From Flavobacteriales bacterium (GTDB lineage Bacteria > Bacteroidota > Bacteroidia > Flavobacteriales > BACL11), in contig DUAO01000013.1 in the NCBI GenBank assembly GCA_012960805.1, forward strand, positions 1 to 38,847: a stretch of 38,847 bases of DNA. Reading direction: 5' to 3'. Below the pieces are notes generated by a model. It was not told where the DNA came from, made no database searches, and saw only the letters and a program-made list of their open reading frames with translations. This document shows, piece by piece, positions 7,922 through 17,280 of the stretch; position 1 is the first letter of the stretch, and each line of letters starts with the position of its first letter. The position numbers and the translations under genes are program-made.

Positions 7922-9793
7922 ATGAAATTAGAAGAACAATATGATGTGATTATAGTGGGAGGCGGACATGCTGGCTGTGAAGCGGCACATGCTGCCGCCA
8001 CATTAGGATCAAAAGTATTATTGGTTACGCAGAGTCTAGAAACTCTTGCGCGTATGTCCTGCAACCCAGCTATGGGAGGTGTCGCTAAAGGACAAATAAT
8101 CCGAGAAATTGATGCTTTAGGAGGAATGTCAGCAATAGTAACAGACGCTTCTGCTATTCAATTTAGAATGTTAAACAAAAGTAAAGGGCCTGCTATGTGG
8201 AGTCCAAGAGCACAATGCGACAAAAAAGTATTTGAAAAACAGTGGCGCAAAACTCTTGAAAAAAATAAAAATATTGATTTTTGGCAAGATACAGTAGATA
8301 ACATCACTACTAAAAAAGGAAATGTTACAGGAATTATCACAAAAATGGGGGTAGAAATAAGTGGTAAGAGTGTAGTGCTATGTAGCGGTACATTTTTGAA
8401 TGGCCTCATTCATTTAGGTAAAAAAAATTACAAAGGAGGAAGGGCAGGGGAACCATCAGCTGAAGGTATTACAAAACAATTAATTGAACTTGGGTTTACC
8501 CGAGGGAGGATGAAAACCGGAACGCCACCAAGATTAGATGGTAGAACAATAGATTATTCAGCAACTGAAGAACAGGCAGGAGATGAAAAAACCGTTAGTT
8601 TCTCATACATCACTAAGGAAAAAATAAAAGATCAGCGCTCTTGCTTCATTACCTACACAACCCCTGAAGTACACGCAATATTAAAAGAAGGATTTGAAGA
8701 TTCTCCCATGTTCTCCGGAAGGATAAAAGGTTCAGGACCAAGATATTGCCCTTCTATTGAGGATAAAATAGAGCGTTTTTCTACTAAAGATAGGCATCAA
8801 TTATTTATTGAACCTGAAGGTAGGGATACAATTGAAATTTATTTAAATGGATTTTCAACTTCTTTACCAGAAGACGTTCAATTAAAAGCCCTCAGAAAAA
8901 TAAAAGGATTAGAAAAGGTAAAAATGTTCAGAGCAGGATATGCTATTGAATACGATTATTTTCCGCCAACACAGCTCAAGCACACTTTAGAAACTAAGTT
9001 AGTAAAAAACCTGTTTTTTTGTGGGCAAATAAACGGAACTACAGGCTATGAGGAAGCTGCAGCACAAGGATTAATGGCAGGGATAAATGCGCATCAAAAT
9101 GCCTATGAAAAAAAAGAATTTATCCTTAGTAGATCAGACGCTTACATAGGGGTATTAATAGACGATCTTATTACAAAAGGGACGGAAGAGCCTTATCGAA
9201 TGTTTACATCAAGAGCAGAATATCGTTTGCTTTTAAGACAGGACAATGCCGATATTCGACTTACAAAAAAAGGATATAAGTTAGGGCTAGCTAATGAAGA
9301 AAGGCTGCTACAATTACAAAAGAAAGAAAAAGAAACAGGAAATCTTATTAAATTTTTAGAGAGGCAAAGTATTGATCCAAATGAAATAAATTCAATCCTA
9401 AAGAAGAAAAAAAGCTCAATTTTAAAACAAAAAGTTAAAATTAAAACTATTCTTTCCAGACCTCACATTACAATAAATGACTTATTCGTCTGCAAAGAAC
9501 TAAAGGATTATTTAGATAAAGAAACTCCTAGTTCAGAAGCTATTGAACAAGCAGAAATAGAGATTAAGTATGGTGGTTATCTAAACAAAGAAAAAGAATC
9601 GGTAGCCAAACTAAGCAGACTTGAAAACATAAAAATAGCTGAAGATTTTGAATTTGATAAATTACACTCTATTTCCACTGAAGGCAGAGAAAAGCTAAAA
9701 GCAATACAACCCAAAACTATTGGGCAAGCAACACGAATTAGCGGTGTTTCTCCTTCAGACATAAATGTATTACTAATTTACTTGGGGAGATGA
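7922..9793 (+). CDS. mnmG: tRNA uridine-5-carboxymethylaminomethyl modification enzyme MnmG (GidA)
   Basis: With MnmE, this FAD enzyme installs the cmnm5 group at the wobble uridine of tRNAs reading two-codon boxes. The 623-aa product begins MKLEEQYDVIIVGGGHAG, where the GxGxxG dinucleotide fold sits near residues 13-18. Further family marks are MSCNPAMGGVAKG, GRMKTGTPPRLDG, CGQINGTTGYEEAAAQG and the C-terminal GVSPSDINVLLIYL. The ORF track starts at a TTG (7907); I prefer the ATG at 7922 because it gives the usual short lead before the FAD motif. mnmE is not in the window. The stop overlaps the next gene by 4 bp. Confidence 0.97.
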   Translation: MKLEEQYDVIIVGGGHAGCEAAHAAATLGSKVLLVTQSLETLARMSCNPAMGGVAKGQIIREIDALGGMSAIVTDASAIQFRMLNKSKGPAMWSPRAQCDKKVFEKQWRKTLEKNKNIDFWQDTVDNITTKKGNVTGIITKMGVEISGKSVVLCSGTFLNGLIHLGKKNYKGGRAGEPSAEGITKQLIELGFTRGRMKTGTPPRLDGRTIDYSATEEQAGDEKTVSFSYITKEKIKDQRSCFITYTTPEVHAILKEGFEDSPMFSGRIKGSGPRYCPSIEDKIERFSTKDRHQLFIEPEGRDTIEIYLNGFSTSLPEDVQLKALRKIKGLEKVKMFRAGYAIEYDYFPPTQLKHTLETKLVKNLFFCGQINGTTGYEEAAAQGLMAGINAHQNAYEKKEFILSRSDAYIGVLIDDLITKGTEEPYRMFTSRAEYRLLLRQDNADIRLTKKGYKLGLANEERLLQLQKKEKETGNLIKFLERQSIDPNEINSILKKKKSSILKQKVKIKTILSRPHITINDLFVCKELKDYLDKETPSSEAIEQAEIEIKYGGYLNKEKESVAKLSRLENIKIAEDFEFDKLHSISTEGREKLKAIQPKTIGQATRISGVSPSDINVLLIYLGR

Positions 9794-10677
9794 TATTACT
9801 AGATAAGTGCCCAGTTTGCTTAAACAAAAATTTAGCAAACAAACTACACTGCACTGATTACACTACTTCAAAAGAAAAATTCACAATTGTTTCATGTGAA
9901 ACATGCGATTTTACTTTTACCAATCCTAGGCCAAAAGACGAATCATTAGGAGATTACTATAAATCAGACATGTACATCTCTCATACAAATAGTAGTAAGG
10001 GTTTGTTTAATTGGATGTACCAAACTGTAAGAAAATACGCTATAAGAACAAAACTCACCCTACTTAAAAGTGTGACAAATTTTGGATGCCATTTAGATGT
10101 TGGATGTGGGACAGGAGAATTCTTAAATGCTTGTCAACAAACAGGATTTAGGGTAAAAGGAGTAGAGCCCTCTAAGTTAGCTAGAGAGCAGGCTGTAAAT
10201 AACTACAGTTTATCTGTAAGTGAGGATACAAATCTAGAACAATTTAAAGATAATAAATTTGATTCTATTAGCATGTGGCATGTACTGGAGCATGTGCCAA
10301 GCCTAATCAAAACAATTACTGAATTTAAACGAATTCTAAATAAAAACGGGAAGGTAATTATTGCAGTCCCAAATCATAAAAGCTGGGACGCAAGCTATTA
10401 TGGCGAATTTTGGGCAGCATGGGATGTGCCAATTCATTTGTGGCATTTCTCAAAAGAAACCATTGAATTATTATTCAATAAAAATGGATTTAAACTAATT
10501 AAAACAAAGCCTATGCTATTTGATTCTTTTTATGTTTCGTTATTAAGTGAAGAATTTAAAACAGGAAAGAAAAAATTTATTAATGGATTTATCATTGGTA
10601 TAATATCAAATATTATTGGTCTATTCACAAAAAGAGGATGTTCTGGCGCAATTTATGTGTTTGAAAAACAAAAATAA
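9790..10677 (+). CDS. Class I SAM-dependent methyltransferase with N-terminal zinc ribbon
   Basis: The 295-aa protein opens with a zinc-ribbon-like CPVCLNK...CETCDF pair (residues 7-35), then a SAM-binding Rossmann domain: motif I HLDVGCGTGEF near residues 101-111, the acidic end of strand 2 in VKGVEPS, and motif IV/post-I MWHVLEHVP near 162. This layout is widespread in Bacteroidota and related to the methyltransferase 11/23 families; the substrate is unknown. The AWDVPIHLWHFSKETI segment is typical of the group. It is translationally coupled to mnmG (ATGA overlap), so an RNA or protein substrate in translation is possible but unproven. The hydrophobic tail (FIIGIISNIIGLF) could touch the membrane. 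Confidence 0.85.
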   Translation: MILLDKCPVCLNKNLANKLHCTDYTTSKEKFTIVSCETCDFTFTNPRPKDESLGDYYKSDMYISHTNSSKGLFNWMYQTVRKYAIRTKLTLLKSVTNFGCHLDVGCGTGEFLNACQQTGFRVKGVEPSKLAREQAVNNYSLSVSEDTNLEQFKDNKFDSISMWHVLEHVPSLIKTITEFKRILNKNGKVIIAVPNHKSWDASYYGEFWAAWDVPIHLWHFSKETIELLFNKNGFKLIKTKPMLFDSFYVSLLSEEFKTGKKKFINGFIIGIISNIIGLFTKRGCSGAIYVFEKQK

Positions 10678-10757
10678 GTACATTTTAGTTGATTTAAGCG
10701 CCTTTCTATTAAATTATGTCGTATATAGTACGGGGAAGATAAGCTGTCGTGTTAGAG

Positions 10758-10790
10758 ATGATGTAAATTGCTATTTGTCAACTTCATCAT
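10758..10790 (+). other. Imperfect hairpin in the 183-bp gap after the methyltransferase
   Basis: ATGATG pairs with CATCAT, and an inner TTG pairs with CAA, around an 8-nt loop; TTTT follows. It is AT-rich and the internal loop is unmatched, so it is only a weak candidate for an operon-end structure. No gene was found in 10678-10860. Confidence 0.2.
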
Positions 10791-10836
10791 TTTCAGTATA
10801 TTAGCAGTATTTACGGGCTAATTATCAATTTTTTAG

Positions 10837-10844
10837 TAATTTTG
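10837..10844 (+). promoter_or_regulatory. -7 box of the 10861 gene (TAATTTTG)
   Basis: TAATTTTG matches TAnnTTTG, 16 nt before the ATG. No good -33 TTG is visible. It suggests the fibronectin-III gene is transcribed separately from the mnmG operon. Confidence 0.4.
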
Positions 10845-10860
10845 TATTAATCTTAAATTT

Positions 10861-11874
10861 ATGAGAAAATATATTTTAATTATTGTATGTGTGCTTATAA
10901 ACACTAATCTATTAAGCCAATGTTTAAATGCTAATAGCTTATATGTAACAAATATTACGCATATAAATGCTCTGGGTAATTGGACTTCCGCTCCAGTCCC
11001 TGATCATTATTTAATTCATTATAGGATATTAGGAACAACAAATTGGAGTAATCTTGGAAACATAGACTCTGCAATGGTAAGCAGGAATATTCCGCAATTA
11101 CAACCATTAACAACTTATGAATGGCAAATAAAAACATTTTGTGATACTTCAAATCAACCAAATTCAGGCTGGTCACTTTCTGACACCTTTACAACTATAG
11201 CTTTTGTTGCGGCACCCTTCAATCCAATCATAACAAACACTATTTACAACAACATTTGTAACGTCAAAACCAGCCTTACACTAAACGCTAGTCAAGCGCA
11301 AAACGAACCTGACATAGGGACGTCAACCATTACTTCAGATGGGGGGCATTTTGATATTCAGTCGGTAGTAATGGGGGATTCGGTTGGTTACGCCATAATG
11401 AATACTAGTACTCAAACTATATTAAGTACATTGAAGGTGGGGATTATTGCTGGGCAGAACTATGCTATAATCAACTCATACGATAGCTTAGGAGCTTTCA
11501 TTGGCTTTTTTGCAATAGAAAATGTAAATGGCGGAATAAAAGTAAGCTCAACCTCTCCGAATGATGGGAATAATTATACTAGTGGATTTACTAGTGAAAT
11601 CTATTTTAGCAACCTATTTGTAACCCCCAACATTAATGGCCCTTTACATTTTTATACTGATATTCAATCAGAATTAGTTCCGCCTGATCAGTTTAATGAC
11701 ACAACCACAATTATGATTACCTGCACAAATTCTATGGCTGAAGAAATGCTACAGGGAACAAGCAATTATAAAATTTATGATTTATTTGGGAGGCCTGCTG
11801 TTTTCAAAAAAAATACAGTACTTATCTATAAATACTCAAATGGCAAAACCAAAAAAATTATTATCATAAAATAA
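10861..11874 (+). CDS. Secreted fibronectin type III protein with short T9SS-like C-terminus, function unknown
   Basis: A 337-aa protein with a signal peptide (hydrophobic run to about residue 19, LLSQC). Residues about 22-110 look like a fibronectin type III domain (DHYLIHYRILGTTNWS and LQPLTTYEWQIKTFC). The middle part (about 115-280) is beta-rich and unrecognised. The end, KIYDLFGRPA...YKYSNGKTKKIIIIK, resembles the last strands of a type A T9SS sorting domain, but the usual PNP opening is missing, so the domain is short or decayed. The gene stands alone between the mnmG operon and a tRNA. Probably a T9SS cargo or former cargo; the biological role is unknown. Confidence 0.7.
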   Translation: MRKYILIIVCVLINTNLLSQCLNANSLYVTNITHINALGNWTSAPVPDHYLIHYRILGTTNWSNLGNIDSAMVSRNIPQLQPLTTYEWQIKTFCDTSNQPNSGWSLSDTFTTIAFVAAPFNPIITNTIYNNICNVKTSLTLNASQAQNEPDIGTSTITSDGGHFDIQSVVMGDSVGYAIMNTSTQTILSTLKVGIIAGQNYAIINSYDSLGAFIGFFAIENVNGGIKVSSTSPNDGNNYTSGFTSEIYFSNLFVTPNINGPLHFYTDIQSELVPPDQFNDTTTIMITCTNSMAEEMLQGTSNYKIYDLFGRPAVFKKNTVLIYKYSNGKTKKIIIIK

Positions 11875-11877
11875 GTG

Positions 11878-11951
11878 TGACCTAGGAGGGATTCGAACCC
11901 CCAACCGTCAGAGCCGAAATCTGATATTCTATCCAGTTGAACTACTAGGCC
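11878..11951 (-). tRNA. tRNA-Arg (anticodon UCG)
   Basis: The minus strand folds into a full 74-nt cloverleaf: acceptor GGCCTAG/CTAGGTC with discriminator A, D-stem GTTC/GAAT, anticodon stem TCAGA/TCTGA around loop TTTCGGC (anticodon TCG), a 5-nt variable loop, and T-arm GGGGG-TTCGAAT-CCCTC. It reads CGN arginine codons. CCA is not encoded. Its 3' end lies 3 bp past the stop of the convergent 10861 gene, and a canonical promoter lies just upstream. Confidence 0.96.
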
Positions 11952-11958
11952 TAAAGCA

Positions 11959-11988
11959 CAAAAGTAATCTTTAAATTAAGTATTGCAA
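11959..11988 (-). promoter_or_regulatory. Promoter of tRNA-Arg (TTG-N19-TACTTTTG)
   Basis: On the minus strand TTG (11986-11988), 19 nt, then TACTTTTG (11959-11966), 7 nt before the mature tRNA 5' end. It is the best-formed promoter in the window and helps calibrate the -7 box to start distance. Confidence 0.75.
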
Positions 11989-12044
11989 TTTTTTTTCTAT
12001 TCAGAAGTTATCTGATTGTATTATGGTATTATTGCTCCAGCATT

Positions 12045-14252
12045 ATGAAAAAATTATTTTTATTATTATTTCCTTTATTTATTCAAGGGCAAGATGTGGG
12101 AATTGGAAATTGGAAAGATTACCAATCTTATAATTCAGCTTCTTATATAGCTGAAGCTGATAACAGAATTTATTGTGTAACATCTGGAGGATTATTTTAT
12201 CTTAATAAAGAGGATAATACGATAAATAGAATGTCAAAAGTAACAGGACTCTCTGATATTGGCGTAAAACAAGTCGCCTATTCTGAGGAGTTAAAGATTA
12301 CAATTATAACATATGAAAATTGTAATATAGATCTTATAAAAAACAATCAAATTGTAAATATTTCAGATATAAAAAGGAAAGAAATTATAGGATTAAAATT
12401 AATTAATAATATTACTTTAAGAGACGGGATCGCATACCTTTCATGCTCATTTGGATTGGTTTTAGTTGATTTAGAAAAGGAAGAAATCAAAGACACATAT
12501 CATGTTGGAAATGAAATTAGCATGTATGAAATAAATGGATGTGCATTCCTAGGAGATTCAATAATCACTGCAACATCTGAGGGTATGTTTTATGCTAATG
12601 CAAATTCTCAAACTTTATCTGACTACAATAATTGGTCAGCTCTTCCGGGTCACACAAATGAAGAAACATATGACAATGTTATAATTGCAAACAATTTCAT
12701 AACAGGAGATTATTTCTTTGAACTTATTAGTATAAGTTACAATTACAATACTTTAATTAGGACTAAATTTGACAGAATTGGTGTTAATGAAGATGATGGA
12801 ACTTATACAGAGTTAACTCATTCAAAATTCGAAAATATTAAATACGCTTGGATCGATAATGGAGCTATTATTTGGGTAGCAGATTCTATAAATGGGCTGT
12901 TAAAATTTATAAATTATGAGTATCAAGAAAGTTTTACCCCTGAGGGGCCTATTAGGAATGATGTTTATAGTTTAGAATTTGCTGAAAATAAATTATATCA
13001 ATGCCATGGAGGTCATGCCAACTTTGGTTTAAATGCACTGATTAATGATGGTGTGTCAATAAAAGATGAGTATGATGATTGGAAAAATTATGATTTCTAT
13101 AATCTTGGTAATGCAAGAGATATTCTAGAGGTTGCTGTTAGAAATGGGACAGAATATTACGCTTCATGGTACAATGGAATACCTGAAATGAAGGGTGGAG
13201 AATTAATTACAAAGCATGGTTATGCCAATACAAATGGAGTATTAGATACAGTATGGTATTCAAACAACAGGATAAGAATTTCTGACTTAAAATTTGATGA
13301 GGATGGGAATTTATGGGGGTTAAGCTCAGAAGTGAACCATCCTTTATTTGTTAAAACAAAAAATGGAGAATGGCATTCATTTACAATGTATCAAAGCCAA
13401 GTGGCTTTATTTTTTGATGATTTATTAATTGATAGTTATAATCAAAAATGGGGGATACTAGGTAGGAGTGCTGGAATATTTGTATACAACGATAACAATA
13501 CCATTGAAAACTCTGCAGATGACCAATACAAATTATTAAACACAAATGTAGGTAACGGGAATCTGCCGTCATTACAAACTTACTCAATTGCTGAAGATTT
13601 AGATGGTGAAATTTGGATAGGAACTGATAAAGGAATTGGTGTTTTTTATAATCCTTCTTCTGTATTTTCTGGTGGAAATTTTGACGCACAACAAATACTA
13701 ATACAAGAGGGGGATTACGGACAATATCTACTTAGTGAAGAGAAGGTGAAATGTATTACTATTGATGGGGCAAATAGAAAATGGATAGGGACTGAAAAAT
13801 CAGGTGTCTTTTTATTATCAGAAGAAGGGACAGAAGAAATCCTACACTTTACAACTGAAAATAGTCCTTTATTTTCAAACAATATTATCGATATTGCTAT
13901 TAATCCTGAAAATGGAGAGGTCTTTATTGGGACCGGGGTAGGACTTATTTCTTATCGTTCGGATGCAACAGAAGGTATAGCGACACAAGGAGAAACTCAT
14001 GTATTTCCCAACCCTGTTAGAGAATCGTATAACGGCCCTATTGCTATAAATGGATTAGTTACTGATGTAAATATAAAAATTACAGATATTGATGGTAATT
14101 TAGTTTTTGAGGACTTTGCCAAGGGGGGGCAGGCAATCTGGAATGGGGAAAACAAGAATGGAGAAAGAGCCTCTACTGGTGTTTATTTGGTGTTTAGCAC
14201 GGATATTAATGGGGTAGAAAAAACAGTAAGTAAAATACTATTTATTCACTAA
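12045..14252 (+). CDS. porZ: PorZ-like T9SS beta-propeller protein with C-terminal sorting domain
   Basis: PorZ is part of the attachment complex of the type IX secretion system, which processes and anchors cargo at the cell surface. The 735-aa product has a short signal peptide (MKKLFLLLFPLFIQGQ), a PorZ-type start (GIGNWKDYQSYNSASYIAEADNRIYCVTSGGLFYL), repeated propeller strands (for example GEIWIGTDKGIGVF and RKWIGTEKSGVFLL), and a type A sorting domain from about residue 650 (VFPNPVRES, GERASTGVYLVF). This matches PorZ, which keeps its own sorting domain. Sorting domains and propellers are shared with other T9SS cargo, so the name is probable rather than certain. Its stop overlaps the recO start (TAATG). 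A 7-G run lies in the sorting-domain codons near 14123. Confidence 0.8.
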   Translation: MKKLFLLLFPLFIQGQDVGIGNWKDYQSYNSASYIAEADNRIYCVTSGGLFYLNKEDNTINRMSKVTGLSDIGVKQVAYSEELKITIITYENCNIDLIKNNQIVNISDIKRKEIIGLKLINNITLRDGIAYLSCSFGLVLVDLEKEEIKDTYHVGNEISMYEINGCAFLGDSIITATSEGMFYANANSQTLSDYNNWSALPGHTNEETYDNVIIANNFITGDYFFELISISYNYNTLIRTKFDRIGVNEDDGTYTELTHSKFENIKYAWIDNGAIIWVADSINGLLKFINYEYQESFTPEGPIRNDVYSLEFAENKLYQCHGGHANFGLNALINDGVSIKDEYDDWKNYDFYNLGNARDILEVAVRNGTEYYASWYNGIPEMKGGELITKHGYANTNGVLDTVWYSNNRIRISDLKFDEDGNLWGLSSEVNHPLFVKTKNGEWHSFTMYQSQVALFFDDLLIDSYNQKWGILGRSAGIFVYNDNNTIENSADDQYKLLNTNVGNGNLPSLQTYSIAEDLDGEIWIGTDKGIGVFYNPSSVFSGGNFDAQQILIQEGDYGQYLLSEEKVKCITIDGANRKWIGTEKSGVFLLSEEGTEEILHFTTENSPLFSNNIIDIAINPENGEVFIGTGVGLISYRSDATEGIATQGETHVFPNPVRESYNGPIAINGLVTDVNIKITDIDGNLVFEDFAKGGQAIWNGENKNGERASTGVYLVFSTDINGVEKTVSKILFIH

Positions 14253-14959
14253 TGAAGTACAGCAGTAGGGCAATAGCGCTCAGCTATATCAAGCATGGAG
14301 AAAGCTCCGTAATTGCTAAGATTTTTACAGAAGAAAAAGGGCTTCAAAGCTTCATTATAAAAGGAGTGAGGAATAAAAAATCCAAAAAAAAACTAGGTCT
14401 ATTTCAGGCGCTACAATTGTCAAACATAAACGCAACCTATCTCTCCAAAAAAAGCCTACAATACTTAACAGATATTAGTTTATTAAATTCTCAAACGCAA
14501 GAGGGAATAAATATGAAAAAGAATTTTCTTTCTCTATTTGTAGCAGAAGTAACCTCTAAAATATTACATGAAAATGAAGTAGATAAGCCTCTATTTCAAT
14601 TTCTATGGAATTTAAAAAATACTTTAGCTACATCCAATAAAATTGATCCTAATTTTCCTATAATATTTATGATTGACCTTTCAAAATACATGGGTTTTTA
14701 TCCATTAAACAAAAAAGAAAGCCGTGCTTATTTCAACTTAGAATTGGGAGAGTTTACAAACAATACTCAGCAACTTAATTATTATATTAATCAGAAAAAT
14801 TCGCATTATTTTAAAGCTTTGCTGAACAAACAAAAAATTACAATTCCATACTCCAACAGAAATCAATTACTCTTAGATTTAATTGATTATTACAAACTCC
14901 AACACCATGAGCTTAAAAATATGACTTCCCATTTAATTATTGAATCCTTAAGAGCGTGA
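14252..14959 (+). CDS. recO: DNA repair protein RecO
   Basis: RecO acts with RecR (and RecF) to load RecA onto SSB-coated single-stranded DNA. The 235-aa length is normal. The N-terminal OB-fold is recognisable (RAIALSYIKHGESSVIAKIFTEEKGLQSF), followed by KGVRNKKSKKKLGLFQALQL and a helical C-terminal domain. The zinc-finger cysteines of some RecO proteins are absent, as is usual in Bacteroidota. It is wedged between porZ (1-bp overlap) and the TonB receptor (4-bp overlap), so it must be co-transcribed with surface-protein genes. Confidence 0.92.
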   Translation: MKYSSRAIALSYIKHGESSVIAKIFTEEKGLQSFIIKGVRNKKSKKKLGLFQALQLSNINATYLSKKSLQYLTDISLLNSQTQEGINMKKNFLSLFVAEVTSKILHENEVDKPLFQFLWNLKNTLATSNKIDPNFPIIFMIDLSKYMGFYPLNKKESRAYFNLELGEFTNNTQQLNYYINQKNSHYFKALLNKQKITIPYSNRNQLLLDLIDYYKLQHHELKNMTSHLIIESLRA

Positions 14960-17271
14960 GGTATTTAATTTTCTTTTTTATCCTAACTGGGTTTCAGCTT
15001 AATGCACAAGAAATTCTTGTAATTGATGCTATTACTGGGCTTCCTGTTGAGGGGGTCAGCATTGTATCTAAACTTCACAAATCTGGTATAATAAGCAATA
15101 AGGAAGGGGCGTTAAACATAAGCTCCTTTAGTTCTGAAGACACCTTAAGTATTCAACATGTCTCCTACCAAACAATACAAGAAAGAAAAAGCTCAATAAA
15201 GAAAAAAACTATTCAACTATATCTAAAAACTAACGCATTAGAGAATGTAGAGATCCTTGATTCTAGAGTTCAGAGTTTTGAGAGTGTATTAACATATCTC
15301 AAGGCAACCTCCTTAACAATACGAAATACACAAAGCACGCAAACGGCTGATTTACTTGAAAAAACTATGGGGATTAGTATTCAAAATAGCCAAAATGGAG
15401 GAGGCAGCCCAAACCTAAGAGGGATGGAAGCAAATCGACTTCTAATAATAGTTGATGGTATACCATTAAACAATACAATTTTTAGAAGTGGTCATCTTCA
15501 AAACGCTTCAACAATTAACCCTTCCTTTCTTAAAAGTACTGAGGTATTATTTGGGCCAGCATCAGTAGCTTATGGCAATGGCGCAATGGGCGGGGCTATT
15601 CTGTTCAATACCAAGCCTCCAAAAAACAAAAATAGCATGGAGTTTATCCAGCAATATGAAAGTAGTTCCAATGCTGTGTTTACTTCTATTGTAGCAAATT
15701 ATACATTGCAAAATAGTGCTAATATTAGTGGTTTTTCTTTGAAGTCTTATGGAGATTTGAAAATGGGGAACAATAGAAAACATGGCTTTTCAAATTGGGG
15801 GAAAGAAACGATAATCACAAAAGATAATATCCAAAAAGAAACTGCTTATCAGCAAGCTGATTTTTTTCATAAAACTTTATTTAAGATAAATAAAAACAAT
15901 TTTTTACTCTTTAATTCCCAGTATTCAACCTCATCTAACATTAATAGATTTGATCAACTTAATAATATAAAAGAAGAAAAACAAGAATATAAATACTGGT
16001 ACTATGGCCCTCAAAAACGATTTTTCCAAAGCATTCGATCAAAAAATTATTTCAAAAGCCTATTGGCTGATGAGGCTGTATTTACCGTTGCTTATCAAAA
16101 CATTGAAGAATCCAGACACAAACAGAAAAATGGATATGATTTAATGAATAATAGGGCTGAATATTTACAGATTTTTGATTTTAAATCTGATTTTTTAAAA
16201 CAAAAGAATATAGTTAAGTTTAACTATGGTTTTGATTCAAGATTTCAAAAATTAAACTCCGAAGCAAACCTATCAAATGAAAAGAATCTCTTTTACAATA
16301 CTAGCCGCTATCCTGACGGGGGGACAGCTGTTTTAAATAATGCTATTTACTCACAAGTTAATCTTCAATGCACAAAAAATATAATGTTATTAGCTGGTAG
16401 TCGATACAGTATAAATTCACTAACCGCTTCATTTCAGGACACAATAACTATACATCTTCCGTTTAATGAAATTAGTGTGCAAAATAGATCTTTATCCAAT
16501 TCATTCCAACTGCTTTATAGACTCAATAATGGGTTGACATTTAATGGAGCTATTTCAAATGGGTTTCGAAATCCAAATACAGATGATATTGGTAAAGTTT
16601 TCTCCAAAAATGATATCTCGGTTATAGTGCCTAATAATCAATTATCTGCTGAAAAATCATTGAATATTGAACTGGGACTACAATTAAAAATAAAAAACTT
16701 AATTAACCTGCAGATACAAGTATTTCAAACACAAATAACTGATGCAATAGAAAGAAGAGAGGCTACATTAAGTGGGTTTGATTCTATTATCTATGATGGT
16801 GAAATGATGAAAGTAATGATGAACACAAATATTGGAAGCGCTACCATAAAAGGACTTAATTTTGCTTGTCAACTAAATATTAATGACCATTTTTCACATA
16901 ATACAATAATTAATATTATTGAGGGGCAAACCGCTAATAGTCTTCCGTTAGCACACATCCCTCCCACAAATATTATTAGCTCAATAAAATATAAGTATAA
17001 ACAGCAATCTATTGATTTAAGCACGCATTATAATGGACTAAAGAAAGTGGGAGATTATGATTTAGAAGGAGTTGACAATCTTGAAGAGGCAACAATAATT
17101 GGAAATCCTTCTTGGTGCACTATCAACCTTAAATACCAAACAACAATTGACGAAAATTTAATATTGATTGCCGGTATTCATAATATTATGGATGTTCATT
17201 ACAAGACTTTTGGATCAGGAATCAGTGCTGGTGGAAGGAATTTTTCATTAACTTTGCAATCTAAATTTTAA
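14956..17271 (+). CDS. TonB-dependent outer-membrane receptor
   Basis: A 771-aa receptor that imports an unknown ligand across the outer membrane using TonB energy. The start is GTG overlapping the recO stop (GTGA); a signal peptide follows (MRYLIFFFILTGFQLNAQ). Residues about 18-95 form a carboxypeptidase-D regulatory-like domain (VIDAITGLPVEGVSI), about 120-225 a plug domain (NLRGMEANRLLIIVDGIPLN, GPASVAYGNGAMGGAILF), and the rest a beta-barrel ending in phenylalanine (NFSLTLQSKF). The HNIMDVHYKTFGSGI segment is typical of siderophore/vitamin-type receptors, but no substrate can be assigned. There is no SusD partner, so it is not a glycan-utilisation pair. Confidence 0.93.
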   Translation: MRYLIFFFILTGFQLNAQEILVIDAITGLPVEGVSIVSKLHKSGIISNKEGALNISSFSSEDTLSIQHVSYQTIQERKSSIKKKTIQLYLKTNALENVEILDSRVQSFESVLTYLKATSLTIRNTQSTQTADLLEKTMGISIQNSQNGGGSPNLRGMEANRLLIIVDGIPLNNTIFRSGHLQNASTINPSFLKSTEVLFGPASVAYGNGAMGGAILFNTKPPKNKNSMEFIQQYESSSNAVFTSIVANYTLQNSANISGFSLKSYGDLKMGNNRKHGFSNWGKETIITKDNIQKETAYQQADFFHKTLFKINKNNFLLFNSQYSTSSNINRFDQLNNIKEEKQEYKYWYYGPQKRFFQSIRSKNYFKSLLADEAVFTVAYQNIEESRHKQKNGYDLMNNRAEYLQIFDFKSDFLKQKNIVKFNYGFDSRFQKLNSEANLSNEKNLFYNTSRYPDGGTAVLNNAIYSQVNLQCTKNIMLLAGSRYSINSLTASFQDTITIHLPFNEISVQNRSLSNSFQLLYRLNNGLTFNGAISNGFRNPNTDDIGKVFSKNDISVIVPNNQLSAEKSLNIELGLQLKIKNLINLQIQVFQTQITDAIERREATLSGFDSIIYDGEMMKVMMNTNIGSATIKGLNFACQLNINDHFSHNTIINIIEGQTANSLPLAHIPPTNIISSIKYKYKQQSIDLSTHYNGLKKVGDYDLEGVDNLEEATIIGNPSWCTINLKYQTTIDENLILIAGIHNIMDVHYKTFGSGISAGGRNFSLTLQSKF

Positions 17272-17280
17272 ATCCTAATT

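Noticed and set aside
10616-10804. 62-aa plus-strand ORF after the methyltransferase
   Set aside because: It overlaps the end of the methyltransferase in another frame, has no recognisable domain, and the intergenic part shows no coding pattern.
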